In this document: in pieces, positions 9,083 to 17,646 of the stretch | Numbering within the stretch: the stretch's first letter is position 1 | Layout of the letters: every line of letters starts with the position of its first letter | Assembly (NCBI GenBank): GCA_000752675.2 | Contig: LM994626.1 | Span: forward strand, 738,666-802,665 | DNA length: 64,000 bases | Reading direction: 5' to 3' | Source: a bacterium OL-1 | GTDB lineage: Bacteria > Actinomycetota > Coriobacteriia > Coriobacteriales > Atopobiaceae | Notes under the pieces: model-generated | The model's input: the letters and a program-made list of their open reading frames with translations, nothing else | What the model was told of the DNA's origin: nothing | Database searches by the model: none | Program-made: the position numbers and the translations under genes

Positions 9083-10176
9083 GCCTGCCCCTTCCTGGGA
9101 ATCGACGCAAACACCGAGAAGCGCCGCCCGTCCGACTTCACCAGTAGCGTACCGCCAAGCCCCTCCACGCGCTCGCGCATACCGCGCAGGCCCATGCCGC
9201 GCCCCTCGAGGCCGGTCACGTCTGCGGGCACGTCACCGTCGTTCTCGACGCGCAGCTGCCAGATACCGGGAAGCCCGGTGACGTGCACCGTCGCGTGCGC
9301 GGCGTGCGCATGGCGAGCCGCGTTCGTGAGCGCCTCGCGCGTCACGGCAACCAGGCAGCGGCTCACCTCGGCGGGCGGCGCGCCTTCAAGGCCACAGTCC
9401 ACATCCACGTGCGCAATGCCGCTCTGGCCGGCAAGCCGGTTGAGCTCAACACCCACGTCAAGAGCGGAGTCCTCCAGTGCATGGACGCTCGTGCGCATGG
9501 AGGTAAGCGCCTCACCCAGGCCGTCCGAAAGCTCGCCAAGCTCCTCGACGGCGGCAGGGTCGTCGCGGTGCATCACCTTCAGGGCCTCCACCTCGAGCAC
9601 CAGCCGGGTGAGCTGGTGGCCCACGGAGTCGTGGATCTCTCGCGCGATGCGCGTCCGCTCGGCCAGAGCGGCGGCATGGGACTCGTACGCGCGCGCGTCC
9701 TCTAGCTCGCGGTTCTTCTCGCGCAGGTCAATGACCTTGTCCTGAAGGTCATCCTGCAGGGCATGGAGCTCGCGCTCAAGCCCAACGGCGCGCCCGCAGC
9801 GCCACGAGAGCGCCGTCGAGCACGCAACCAGGGCGAGAAGGACCGCCGCCGTGGTCGCGGGCACACCGGCCGCCCACGCCCACGCAACGCAGCACGGCGC
9901 CACCGCCAACGCCCAGCGTGAGCGAACGCGGGGCAGGTCGTAGCATGCAAGCGGCAGCGCCACCCACGCCCCCGGCACCAGCGCCGCCAGTGCGCACGCG
10001 GTACAGCACACGGCCTCGGCAACAGCCGGCCGGCGCCCGCGCGCAAGCTCAAAGCAGGCGCTCGCGCCTAGGGCGACAAGCAGCGCCACCACGCGCACGG
10101 CATCCACCGAGCCTGCCAGCACCACAAGTGCCAGACAGGCGAGAAGCACCACGCACTTGTCGGCAATTCTCTCCAT
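9079..10176 (-). CDS. Sensor histidine kinase (HisKA_3 type)
   Basis: A 365-residue kinase with several N-terminal hydrophobic segments (about residues 1-140), a coiled coil, the phospho-acceptor box RIAREIHDSVGHQLTRL, and an ATPase domain with REALTNAARHA (N box) and GRGMGLRGM (G box). It should phosphorylate the overlapping response regulator and probably senses a membrane-active compound. ATG at 10176 has no ribosome site; a TATAAT box 7 bases upstream suggests a leaderless transcript. Confidence 0.92.
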   Translation of the reverse strand: MERIADKCVVLLACLALVVLAGSVDAVRVVALLVALGASACFELARGRRPAVAEAVCCTACALAALVPGAWVALPLACYDLPRVRSRWALAVAPCCVAWAWAAGVPATTAAVLLALVACSTALSWRCGRAVGLERELHALQDDLQDKVIDLREKNRELEDARAYESHAAALAERTRIAREIHDSVGHQLTRLVLEVEALKVMHRDDPAAVEELGELSDGLGEALTSMRTSVHALEDSALDVGVELNRLAGQSGIAHVDVDCGLEGAPPAEVSRCLVAVTREALTNAARHAHAAHATVHVTGLPGIWQLRVENDGDVPADVTGLEGRGMGLRGMRERVEGLGGTLLVKSDGRRFSVFASIPRKGQA

Positions 10177-10183
10177 GGCCGCA

Positions 10184-10189
10184 ATTATA
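10184..10189 (-). promoter_or_regulatory. Minus 10 box (TATAAT) of a probable leaderless promoter
   Basis: A consensus TATAAT on the minus strand ends 7 bases before the A of the kinase ATG, so transcription would start at or next to the start codon. No good minus 35 box is visible, only TGTGGC at 17-bp spacing. Confidence 0.6.
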
Positions 10190-10239
10190 CGGACGCCAGG
10201 CGCGCCGCCACAGCTCTTGCCCCCAGGCGGCCAAACCCA

Positions 10240-10251
10240 TGACATTTGTCA
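10240..10251. promoter_or_regulatory. TGACATTTGTCA palindrome, probable response-regulator operator
   Basis: A perfect inverted repeat, TGACA-TT-TGTCA, lies between the two-component system and the ABC exporter, 89 bases before the exporter start. Short palindromes of this form are typical DesR/LnrK-class binding sites, so it probably mediates activation of the exporter. Confidence 0.6.
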
Positions 10252-10340
10252 CGCCCCAACGGCGCAACCGATGACGCCGCTCACTTCTCGTGCACCGTCC
10301 GCCGCGCGACACTTTCACCAGGCAGACGAGAGGAGCCGGC

Positions 10341-11294
10341 ATGGCGTCTAACAAGGCGGTCGTTCGCATTCGCAACCTGGTCAAGCGCTACGGGGAGCTG
10401 GTGGCGGTGGACCACCTGTCGCTGGACATCGCTCCCGGTGAGGTCTTTGGGCTTCTCGGCCCCAACGGCTCGGGCAAGACCACGACCATCAACTGCATCC
10501 TGCAGCTCCTCTCGTACGACCACGGCGAGATAGAGCTCTTTGGCCAGCCCATGCGCCCCACCAGCTACCAGCTCAAGCGCCGCATTGGCGTGGTTCCGCA
10601 GGAGGTCGCCGTCTTCGACGAGCTCACCGCACGCGAGAACGTGGACAGCTTCTGCGCGCTCTACGTGAGCGACCGTACACGCCGCCGCGAGCTGGTCGAT
10701 GCGGCCATCGACTTTGTGGGACTCCAGAAATTCGAGGACTTTCGCCCCAAGAAGCTCTCCGGCGGCCTGCTTAGGCGCCTCAACATTGCCTGTGGCATCG
10801 CGCACCGGCCCGAGCTCATCATCATGGACGAGCCCACCGTGGCCGTAGACCCGCAGAGCCGCGAGTCGATCCTCTCGGGCATCGAGCGCCTGAACGCCGA
10901 GGGCGCCACCGTGATCTACACCTCGCACTACATGGAGGAGGTCGAGCGGCTCTGCTCGCGCATCATGATCATGGACCACGGCCGCAGCGTTGCCAGCGGC
11001 ACCGCCGACGAGCTCAAGGGCATGATCGGCACGGGCGAGAAGGTCTCCGTCGAGGTGGGCGAGATGGACGAGGCGACCCTCGAGCGCGTGCGGTCCCTCC
11101 CCCACGTGCGCACGGCTGAGCTGGACGCTGGCATGCTGCACGTGCAGTGCACCTCGGGCGCGCATAACCTGGCAGACGTGCTGGGCGTGCTTGCGGAGGC
11201 GGGTCTCTCATACGGGCGCGTGCTTTCCGAGCCGCCCACCTTGAACGACGTCTTCCTCGAGATCACCGGTCGCGCGCTGCGCGATGAGGCATAG
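10341..11294 (+). CDS. ABC-2 exporter ATP-binding protein (LnrL-like)
   Basis: A 317-residue ATPase with Walker A LLGPNGSGKTT, Q-loop VVPQEVAVFDE, signature LSGGLLRRL, Walker B LIIMDEPTVAVDP and switch histidine in YTSHYMEEVERL. A C-terminal extension of about 100 residues is typical of drug and lipopeptide exporters. AGAGGAG precedes the ATG at 10341. It heads a three-gene operon with two ABC-2 permeases, the arrangement of linearmycin-type LnrLMN. The neighbouring two-component system supports a role in defence against amphiphilic antimicrobials. Confidence 0.92.
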   Translation: MASNKAVVRIRNLVKRYGELVAVDHLSLDIAPGEVFGLLGPNGSGKTTTINCILQLLSYDHGEIELFGQPMRPTSYQLKRRIGVVPQEVAVFDELTARENVDSFCALYVSDRTRRRELVDAAIDFVGLQKFEDFRPKKLSGGLLRRLNIACGIAHRPELIIMDEPTVAVDPQSRESILSGIERLNAEGATVIYTSHYMEEVERLCSRIMIMDHGRSVASGTADELKGMIGTGEKVSVEVGEMDEATLERVRSLPHVRTAELDAGMLHVQCTSGAHNLADVLGVLAEAGLSYGRVLSEPPTLNDVFLEITGRALRDEA

Positions 11295-11303
11295 GGGGCA
11301 GCA

Positions 11304-12473
11304 ATGCTTGCAAGCCTTAGGGCCAGCGTGCTCTCGCTCGCGCGCGACAAGGCGCTCCTCGTGTGGGCGCTGGCCTTCCCCATCATCATGACCCTCATCT
11401 TCATGGGCATGTTCTCGGGAATCCAGGACGCCTACACCACCGTGGGCTCCACGCTGGGCGTGGTGCGCGACAAGAACTATTCGGCCGCCATGGGCCTGGA
11501 CGAGACGATCCAGGCCATCTCGGATCCCGCGTCGAGCGACCGCATCTGCGACGTGGCCTACTACGAAAGCGCCGCAGACGCCGAAGCCGCCGCCAACGCG
11601 GCCGAGGTAGACGCCTATCTCACCGTAGACGCAGGCGGCGCGCCGCAGCTCCACGTGACCAATGCAAGCCTCTCTGAGAACGGCACTCTCCCCACCTCGG
11701 TCCTTGCCGAGGTGCTGGACACCTACCAGCACACACGTGCGGCGGTCGAGAAGGTCGCGGCCACGCGGCCGGAGCTTCTCGCCACGGGCGAGGCCATCGG
11801 CGCCTTCACCGAGAGCGCCGTCCAGACGGTGCGGCTCACGGCAACCAAGAACCCGCCCAGCCCCGACGCGCGCTACTACTACGCGCTTCTCGCTATGGCC
11901 GCGGGCATGGGGGCAACCGCCGCCATGGAGTCGGTGCGGAGGCTCCTTCCAACCGCAGGTCCGTTGGGCGCCCGGCAGTCGCTGGCCGCCGTGCCCCGCT
12001 GGCGCATGCTTGTGGGCGCGCTTCTCGGCGCATGGCTCTGCGAGTTTGCGTGCCTTCTGGTGGCAGTCCTCTTCATGCGGGGCGTGGCGGGCGTCTCGTT
12101 TGGAAGCGACACCCATGGCGTGGTGGTTGCCCTTGCTGCGTCCTCGCTCATGGCATGCGCAGCGGGCGCCCTCTGTGGGACCGCCCCGCGTATGGAGACG
12201 GGCATGATATCCGGCATAACCTGCCTGCTCTCGCTCTTCACGGGCCTATACGGCACGTCCTCGCAGCAGCTCGCGGACGCGATCGAGGCCACGGCACCGG
12301 CCCTTGCGCACGCAAACCCCCTCTGGCAGACAACCAACTGCTTCTACGCGCTGCTCTACTACGACACGCCCGACGCCTTTCTCGAAAGCGTCGCAGCCCT
12401 GCTGATAATGGCGCTCGCGTTTCTCGCCCTGGCATCGTTCCGCATGAGGAGGACCTCGTATGACCACCTTTAG
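11304..12473 (+). CDS. ABC-2 type permease (LnrM-like)
   Basis: A 389-residue permease: one N-terminal membrane segment (LLVWALAFPIIMTLIFMGM), a large extracytoplasmic domain to about residue 190, then about five membrane segments. It follows the ATPase by 9 bases and overlaps the second permease by 14. It forms the membrane channel of the exporter with that partner. Confidence 0.88.
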   Translation: MLASLRASVLSLARDKALLVWALAFPIIMTLIFMGMFSGIQDAYTTVGSTLGVVRDKNYSAAMGLDETIQAISDPASSDRICDVAYYESAADAEAAANAAEVDAYLTVDAGGAPQLHVTNASLSENGTLPTSVLAEVLDTYQHTRAAVEKVAATRPELLATGEAIGAFTESAVQTVRLTATKNPPSPDARYYYALLAMAAGMGATAAMESVRRLLPTAGPLGARQSLAAVPRWRMLVGALLGAWLCEFACLLVAVLFMRGVAGVSFGSDTHGVVVALAASSLMACAAGALCGTAPRMETGMISGITCLLSLFTGLYGTSSQQLADAIEATAPALAHANPLWQTTNCFYALLYYDTPDAFLESVAALLIMALAFLALASFRMRRTSYDHL

Positions 12474-13659
12474 GACCTACCTCAAGATCTTTCTCTCGCA
12501 CCGGGTCTACATAGCCATCTACCTGGTCATGCTTTCGCTTGTGGGCGTGATCATCGGGCTTTCCGCATACTCTGGCACCACGGGCGAGTTCCAGGTTGCG
12601 CCCGCAAACGTCGCCGTGATAGACCGCGACGGCTCCGAGCTCTCCGCCGCGCTGGCACAGCACGTACTTCAGGGCAACAACCAAGTGCAGGTGGCGGACG
12701 AGAAGCGCGCCATCCAAGACGCAGTGGCGCGCGACCAGGTGAGCTACCTGCTCGTTATTCCCGAGGGCTGGGGCGAGGGGCTGCTTGACGCCGCACGGCA
12801 GGGCACGCAGGCGCCCAACCTCGAGACCTATGTGTCGTACTACTCGGGCATGGGGCGCCTGCTGGACATCGAGGTCACCGGCTACGCCGACGGACTCTAC
12901 GGCATGGCGGCAACGCTAGGCGGCAGCGCCGCGGACGTGATTGCCGCCACGGATGACGCGTGGGAGGGGTCCACCCAGGTGAGCATGGTCAAGCAGGCCG
13001 CGTCGCCTTTGCCCACGAGCATCGTCACAGCGGCGGAGTTTGCCTCGTACCCCATCTTCTCGAGCGCGATGGTCTGCATTGCGGTGCTCATGTCCTCCGT
13101 GGGACGCAGGCCGGTGCGCGACCGCAGGCTTGCCTCGCCCGAGCCGGCCCGGGCGCGCAACCTCGCGCTGCTCGGCGCGTGCGTGGTGATTGCCCTTATC
13201 GCGTGGGCATGGAACTTTGCGCTTGAGGTGGCGGTGCTGGGCGGCTCTGCGCTGGCAAGCTCGCCCGTGCAGCTGGCGCTTGTGGGGGCGGCGCTTCTCG
13301 TCTACGCGCTGGTGTCGGCGAGCATCGGCTTTCTTGCGGGGCAGCTTGGCGTGAGCGAGAACGCCGCCAACGCGCTGGCGAACATCCTGGGCATGGTGAT
13401 GTCGTTTCTCGGCGGGGCGTGGACGGGCCTCTCGCTTCTGCCCGACGAGCTTCTCGCCGTGGCGCACTTCACCCCGGCGTACTGGGTGACGCTTGTGGTG
13501 GAGGGCGCTGCCGGCATGGGCGAGGTGAGCACCGCGACCGTGCTGCCGCTCGTGGGGGACCTTGGCGTCTGCGCCCTGTTTGGCGTGGCCGCCGTCCTGG
13601 TAGGCCTGGCTCTGGGACGGGATTCAGTTACCGGGCAACGGGATTCCATTGCCGGGTAA
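12460..13659 (+). CDS. ABC-2 type permease (LnrN-like) with repeat-encoded C-terminus
   Basis: A 399-residue permease with the same layout as its neighbour: an N-terminal membrane helix, an extracytoplasmic domain, then about five helices from residue 185 on. It should pair with that protein in the exporter. The last 14 residues or so (RDSVTGQRDSIAG) are encoded by a 50-base palindromic repeat of family D that also contains the stop codon, so the C-terminus looks like an extension created by repeat insertion. Confidence 0.88.
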   Translation: MTTFRTYLKIFLSHRVYIAIYLVMLSLVGVIIGLSAYSGTTGEFQVAPANVAVIDRDGSELSAALAQHVLQGNNQVQVADEKRAIQDAVARDQVSYLLVIPEGWGEGLLDAARQGTQAPNLETYVSYYSGMGRLLDIEVTGYADGLYGMAATLGGSAADVIAATDDAWEGSTQVSMVKQAASPLPTSIVTAAEFASYPIFSSAMVCIAVLMSSVGRRPVRDRRLASPEPARARNLALLGACVVIALIAWAWNFALEVAVLGGSALASSPVQLALVGAALLVYALVSASIGFLAGQLGVSENAANALANILGMVMSFLGGAWTGLSLLPDELLAVAHFTPAYWVTLVVEGAAGMGEVSTATVLPLVGDLGVCALFGVAAVLVGLALGRDSVTGQRDSIAG

Positions 13660-13668
13660 ATCAATCCC
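13619..13668. repeat. Family D palindrome, likely also a bidirectional terminator
   Basis: Two 20-base arms (13619-13638 and 13649-13668) pair at about 16 positions around a 10-base loop. It includes the 19-mer also found at 8374. The stop codon of the + strand permease is inside it and the stop of prfC is 2 bases beyond, so it separates two converging genes. Confidence 0.75.
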
Positions 13669-13669
13669 A

Positions 13670-15283
13670 CTAGAACGTGACGTTGCCAAACTCCGAGAGC
13701 TGCAGGCCGGGATTGTGCTCGATGGCCCAGTCGAGGTTCCAGTCGCTCGTGAGCAGCAGCAGGCGGCCGCCGCGCATGTCCTCCACGCGGCACGTCTCGC
13801 GCGTGAGCTTGAGCGTGCGCACGTCCAGCTCGTCGGGCGAGTTCTGAATCCAGCGGATGATCGAGTACGGCAGTGACGTCCTGCTCACCTCGACGTGGTA
13901 CTCGCTCCTAAGGCGCTGCTCCAGCACCTCAAACTGCAGCACGCCCACGGCACCCACAATCACGCTCTCCAGTCCGGTGCCCAGCTCGCGGAAGATTTGA
14001 ATCGCGCCCTCCTGCGCCAGCTCCTCCATGCCCTTCACGAACTGCTTGCGCTTGAGGGTGTCCACCTGCGTGATGCGGGCGAAGTGCTCGGGCGCAAAGG
14101 TGGGGATGGGCGGGTACTGCACGCGCATGCCCGGCGCGCAGATGGTGTCGCCAATCGAGAAGAAGCCCGGGTCGAAGAGGCCCACGATGTCGCCGGCGTA
14201 GGCCTCGTCCACGGTGGCGCGGTCGTCGGCCATCATTGCGGTACCGGTTGCAAGCTTGATGGTTCGGTCGCCCTGCACGTGGTAGGCGTCCATGCCGCGC
14301 TCGAACTTCCCCGAGCAGATGCGCACGAAGGCGATGCGGTCGCGGTGGCGGCGGTCCATGTTGGCCTGGATCTTGAAGACAAAGCCCGAGAACTCGTCGC
14401 GCGAGGGCTCCACGGCCTCGCCGCTCAGCGTGTCGGTGTAGGAGAGCGGCGGCGGGGCGAGGCGCAGGAAGTCCTTGAGGAAGGGCTCCACGCCAAAGTT
14501 GGTGAGGGCCGAGCCAAAGAACACCGGGGTCAGACGCCCATGGCGAACGGCGTCGAGGTCAAACTCGTTGTCCGCGCCATCGAGCAGCTCGATGTCATCC
14601 ATCAGGTTCTTGTGGTTCTCCTCGCCGATAAGCTCATCCAGCGCGGGGTCCCCCAGCTCGGCCTCGATCTCGCCCACCTTTTTGGTGGCGTTTGCGTGGC
14701 CGTCGCCCTCGAACGCAATGACGCGGCGAGAATTGCGGTCGAAGACGCCCTTGAAGTTGCGGCCAGAGCCAATGGGCCAGGTCATGGGATAGGTGCCAAT
14801 CCCCAGGACGTCCTCGATCTCCTCCATGAGGTCGAAGGGGTCGCGCGTGTCGTGGTCGAGCTTGTTCACAAAGGTGAAGATGGGAATGTGGCGCAGCGTA
14901 CAGACCTTGAAGAGCTTGATGGTCTGGGCCTCGACGCCCTTCGCGCCGTCAATGACCATGACCGCCGCGTCCGCCGCCATGAGCGTGCGGTAGGTGTCCT
15001 CGGAGAAGTCCTGGTGACCGGGGGTGTCAAGGATGTTCACGCAGGCGCCGTCATAGGTGAACTGCAGGACGGAGGAGGTCACGGAGATGCCGCGCTCCTT
15101 CTCGATGTCCATCCAGTCAGAGACCGCGTGACGAGCGCTGGCCTTGCCCTTGACCGAGCCCGCCGTCTGGATGCTGCCGGTGTAGAGCAGGAGCTTCTCG
15201 GTGAGCGTTGTCTTGCCGGCGTCCGGGTGCGAGATTATTGCAAAGGTGCGCCGCGAGGCCACCTGTTCCGCAATGCTTGGCAT
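13670..15283 (-). CDS. prfC: Peptide chain release factor 3
   Basis: A 537-residue translational GTPase that recycles RF1/RF2 from the ribosome. G motifs are clear: SHPDAGKTTL (G1), DTPGHQDFSED (G3) and VNKLDHDTRDP (G4). The length matches RF3 (about 530), and the long insert in the GTPase domain and lack of EF-G domain V exclude EF-G. ATG at 15283 has GGGAAG upstream. Monocistronic, divergent from a small + strand gene. Confidence 0.95.
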   Translation of the reverse strand: MPSIAEQVASRRTFAIISHPDAGKTTLTEKLLLYTGSIQTAGSVKGKASARHAVSDWMDIEKERGISVTSSVLQFTYDGACVNILDTPGHQDFSEDTYRTLMAADAAVMVIDGAKGVEAQTIKLFKVCTLRHIPIFTFVNKLDHDTRDPFDLMEEIEDVLGIGTYPMTWPIGSGRNFKGVFDRNSRRVIAFEGDGHANATKKVGEIEAELGDPALDELIGEENHKNLMDDIELLDGADNEFDLDAVRHGRLTPVFFGSALTNFGVEPFLKDFLRLAPPPLSYTDTLSGEAVEPSRDEFSGFVFKIQANMDRRHRDRIAFVRICSGKFERGMDAYHVQGDRTIKLATGTAMMADDRATVDEAYAGDIVGLFDPGFFSIGDTICAPGMRVQYPPIPTFAPEHFARITQVDTLKRKQFVKGMEELAQEGAIQIFRELGTGLESVIVGAVGVLQFEVLEQRLRSEYHVEVSRTSLPYSIIRWIQNSPDELDVRTLKLTRETCRVEDMRGGRLLLLTSDWNLDWAIEHNPGLQLSEFGNVTF

Positions 15284-15385
15284 GTGCTTCCCATCTTGTT
15301 TCTATGCAACTGACCTCGCGTATTGTAGCTAACGCAGGGGCATGCGCGCGGCATTGCACAAAATGCCGAGACGGACGAGACAAGA

Positions 15386-15452
15386 CAACGGAAGCGAATC
15401 GCACTCTGCTTCCGTTGCTTCCAAGGAAAAAGAAGCAAGCAGCATTGGAAGC
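15386..15452. repeat. Two adjoining hairpins in the divergent prfC intergenic region
   Basis: CAACGGAAGC (15386-15395) pairs with GCTTCCGTTG (15408-15417), and GCTTCCAA (from 15417) pairs with TTGGAAGC (15445-15452). The arms share GCTTCC, so the two hairpins can also exchange partners. They lie between prfC and the next + strand gene; no function is assigned. Confidence 0.6.
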
Positions 15453-15518
15453 GCTTCTCTCGCCGCCACCTCCCATGCCCAGGGTGCCATACTGGGACAA
15501 GGGCCAAGGGAGGCACGC

Positions 15519-15764
15519 ATGACGAGAAGCACGAAGATTGCGGACACCACGCGCGAGGAGCGCATCCAAATTGTGGCCGAGGCGCTTGCCTGGGGCGACG
15601 ACTGCGGGGACTGCTCGCTTGACGCTTGCGGCATCGACAAGTACTACCAGCCATACATCGATGGCGAGCTGGAGCTGGCAGAGCTCAACATGGCCCGCGC
15701 GAGCACGACCTATGTACTTGGCGACGCAGACCGCGGGGAGCGCGGCACCAGCTGCGTCATGTAG
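15519..15764 (+). CDS. Small cysteine-containing protein, function unknown
   Basis: An 81-residue soluble protein starting MTRSTKIADTTREERI, with GGGAGG before the ATG. A DDCGDCSLDACG stretch around residues 26-37 holds three cysteines that could bind metal, and another cysteine is near the C-terminus. It sits 56 bases upstream of the alkylation-repair gene on the same strand and may be co-transcribed with it. No family recognised with confidence. Confidence 0.65.
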   Translation: MTRSTKIADTTREERIQIVAEALAWGDDCGDCSLDACGIDKYYQPYIDGELELAELNMARASTTYVLGDADRGERGTSCVM

Positions 15765-15820
15765 AGCGACAGGCATCGCTACCTGGGCGTGGAGGACGCG
15801 TCGTAGCAACGGAGGTGCGC

Positions 15821-16522
15821 ATGCAGTGGGTCGAGGACAGGCTGCGCGAGCTTGCCGACAAGGACGGCCAGTACCGCGAGTTCAACGCGCGAGTGGTGGC
15901 CACGGCAGACCCCGCAACCATGCTGGGCGTGCGGGTGCCCAAGCTGCGCCGACTTGCTCGGGAGGTCTCCCGCTCAAGCGAGCGCGACGCGTTTCTCGTC
16001 GAATTGCCCCACCGCTGGTACGAGGAGTACCTTGTGCACGCCTTCGTGCTCAACGAGACGCGCGAGGTTGAGCCGGCCGTGCGCCTGTTGGACGCGCTTC
16101 TCCCCTTTGTGGACAACTGGTGCGTGTGCGACGCGCTCAACCCGCACGCGTTTCACGACGAGCGCGCACTTGGCGGCCGGGTGGCGGAGACGCTTGTTCC
16201 TCTCGCCAAGCGCTGGATGGCATCAGACCACACGTATACCAGGCGCTTTGGCATCTCGGTCCTCATGCGCGACCTTCTGGGCGAGGGCTACGACCCTGCT
16301 CAGCTTCGCCTGGCGATTGCCGCGGACAACGGCGAATACTACGTACGCATGATGATTGCCTGGTACCTGGCCGAGGCGCTTGTCCCCCACGAGAAGGACG
16401 CCCTGGCGGCGATTGCCTCGCCCGAGCTTGACACGCAGCTTAGGCGCATGGCCATCCGCAAGGGAATCGAGAGCCTGCGCGTGCCCGCAGAGACCAAGGA
16501 CGCGCTGCGGCGGCTGCGGTAG
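15821..16522 (+). CDS. DNA alkylation repair protein (AlkD-like)
   Basis: A 233-residue all-helical protein of the DNA alkylation repair family (PF08713), whose members excise N3- and N7-alkylated purines through HEAT-like repeats. Family features: the opening GVRVPKLRRLAREV, a middle VDNWCVCDALNPHAF and TRRFGISVLMRDLL. GGAGGTGC precedes the ATG at 15821; the open frame upstream overlaps the preceding gene and is not coding. Specificity cannot be derived from sequence alone. Confidence 0.88.
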   Translation: MQWVEDRLRELADKDGQYREFNARVVATADPATMLGVRVPKLRRLAREVSRSSERDAFLVELPHRWYEEYLVHAFVLNETREVEPAVRLLDALLPFVDNWCVCDALNPHAFHDERALGGRVAETLVPLAKRWMASDHTYTRRFGISVLMRDLLGEGYDPAQLRLAIAADNGEYYVRMMIAWYLAEALVPHEKDALAAIASPELDTQLRRMAIRKGIESLRVPAETKDALRRLR

Positions 16523-16547
16523 GTCCTCTCGCCCAACGTCTGACGGG

Positions 16548-16622
16548 GTTTAGCTCCTTTTCTTAATCGCAAGCCATACCAACTGCGCAAACGTGGCTGC
16601 CGTTTAAGAATGGGAGCTAAAC
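16548..16622. terminator. Long-stem inverted repeat, probable terminator
   Basis: Arms 16548-16566 and 16604-16622 (GTTTAGCTCC...TTAA) match at 17 of 19 positions around a 37-base insert. It lies between the + strand alkylation-repair gene and the convergent lipoprotein gene. There is no T-tract, so an REP-like role is also possible. Confidence 0.55.
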
Positions 16623-16718
16623 TCTGAAAAGAGGAGACGAGAGCGGCACTCACCGGCGCCAGCAAATGGCCCCCGGGCCGCAGTGACCCGGGGACCGACC
16701 CCCAAGCGCAGTTGCATG

Positions 16719-17585
16719 CTACATGGCAAACGGGTACTCGCCCAGCGTGTCGAACGTTTCGTCGTCGTAGACCTCGATGGTGCCCTCGACGTTCACCAGC
16801 GCGTCAACGCTCGCGACGTCGTCATCGCTGAACCACATGAAGCCCTCGACGTACTTACCAGGCTGGATAGTTTCGACAAGCACGGGGTCCACCATCTTGC
16901 CGTCAACCGAGAACGTGCCGTACTTGGAAACGGCGCTGACGGCCTTGTCGGACTTGTTCGTGATCTTGACCGTATAGCCCGGATCGCCAGCCCAGTCGGC
17001 CTTCTTGTCGACAATCTCAATCGTGCAGATGTCATCGTCGGCAATGGTCAGCCCGATGGGAACAACTGCCTCTTCGCCACCGTCAACCACCGTTGTCCCG
17101 TTATCCGTACTCGTGGGCGTTTCGGTACCGCCCGTGGTGGCGCTACCGCTGGTCGCCGCGGCACCGCTCGAGCCAGCACCGCCCGAGCTCACGGCCACCG
17201 TTCCCTTCTCGAATTGCATCTTTGTGCCGTCCGACTCCAGGGTCAGGACGCCATCGGCGAGCGTGGCGGGAACACTCTGGCCATCAACGGTAAACGTGGC
17301 CTCGGAAGCGCTCTTTGTCTCCCACGTGCCAGACGTCTCGTCACCCATGACGTTGAGCGAGAAGGTCTTGTCCTCCTTGACGCTAAGCGTGATGGCCATG
17401 CCAAGGTCTTCCATGAGCTTAAGGTCATCGGCACTGGTCACCTCACCGTTCTCCTCCATGCCAGATAGCTTCCAGTCTCCCACGTAATTCTTCGCCGCAT
17501 CTGCGCCTCCGCCACAGCCCGCCAGCACAAGGCACAGCGCGAACACCGAGGCCAGCATTGCCACCCATTTCTTCCCAATGCTCAT
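16719..17585 (-). CDS. Lipoprotein, function unknown
   Basis: A 288-residue secreted lipoprotein: a basic N-terminus, a hydrophobic segment and the lipobox LVLAGC, so mature protein would be anchored to the outer face of the membrane. The body has an N-terminal beta-rich part, a Ser/Gly/Thr-rich linker (about residues 125-155) and a C-terminal Ig-like part. ATG at 17585 immediately precedes the signal peptide; the longer frame is an arginine-rich artefact. Not assigned to a named family. Confidence 0.8.
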   Translation of the reverse strand: MSIGKKWVAMLASVFALCLVLAGCGGGADAAKNYVGDWKLSGMEENGEVTSADDLKLMEDLGMAITLSVKEDKTFSLNVMGDETSGTWETKSASEATFTVDGQSVPATLADGVLTLESDGTKMQFEKGTVAVSSGGAGSSGAAATSGSATTGGTETPTSTDNGTTVVDGGEEAVVPIGLTIADDDICTIEIVDKKADWAGDPGYTVKITNKSDKAVSAVSKYGTFSVDGKMVDPVLVETIQPGKYVEGFMWFSDDDVASVDALVNVEGTIEVYDDETFDTLGEYPFAM

Positions 17586-17646
17586 TCCCACCACTTCCCT
17601 TCTGCTCTCAAAATGCATCCTGTTGAACAGGCGTTTGCAGCCACGC

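Noticed and set aside
13895-15313. 472-residue + strand open frame opposite prfC
   Set aside because: Long only because the opposite strand has third-position GC bias; His/Val/Arg-rich, no recognisable motif, while prfC is certain.
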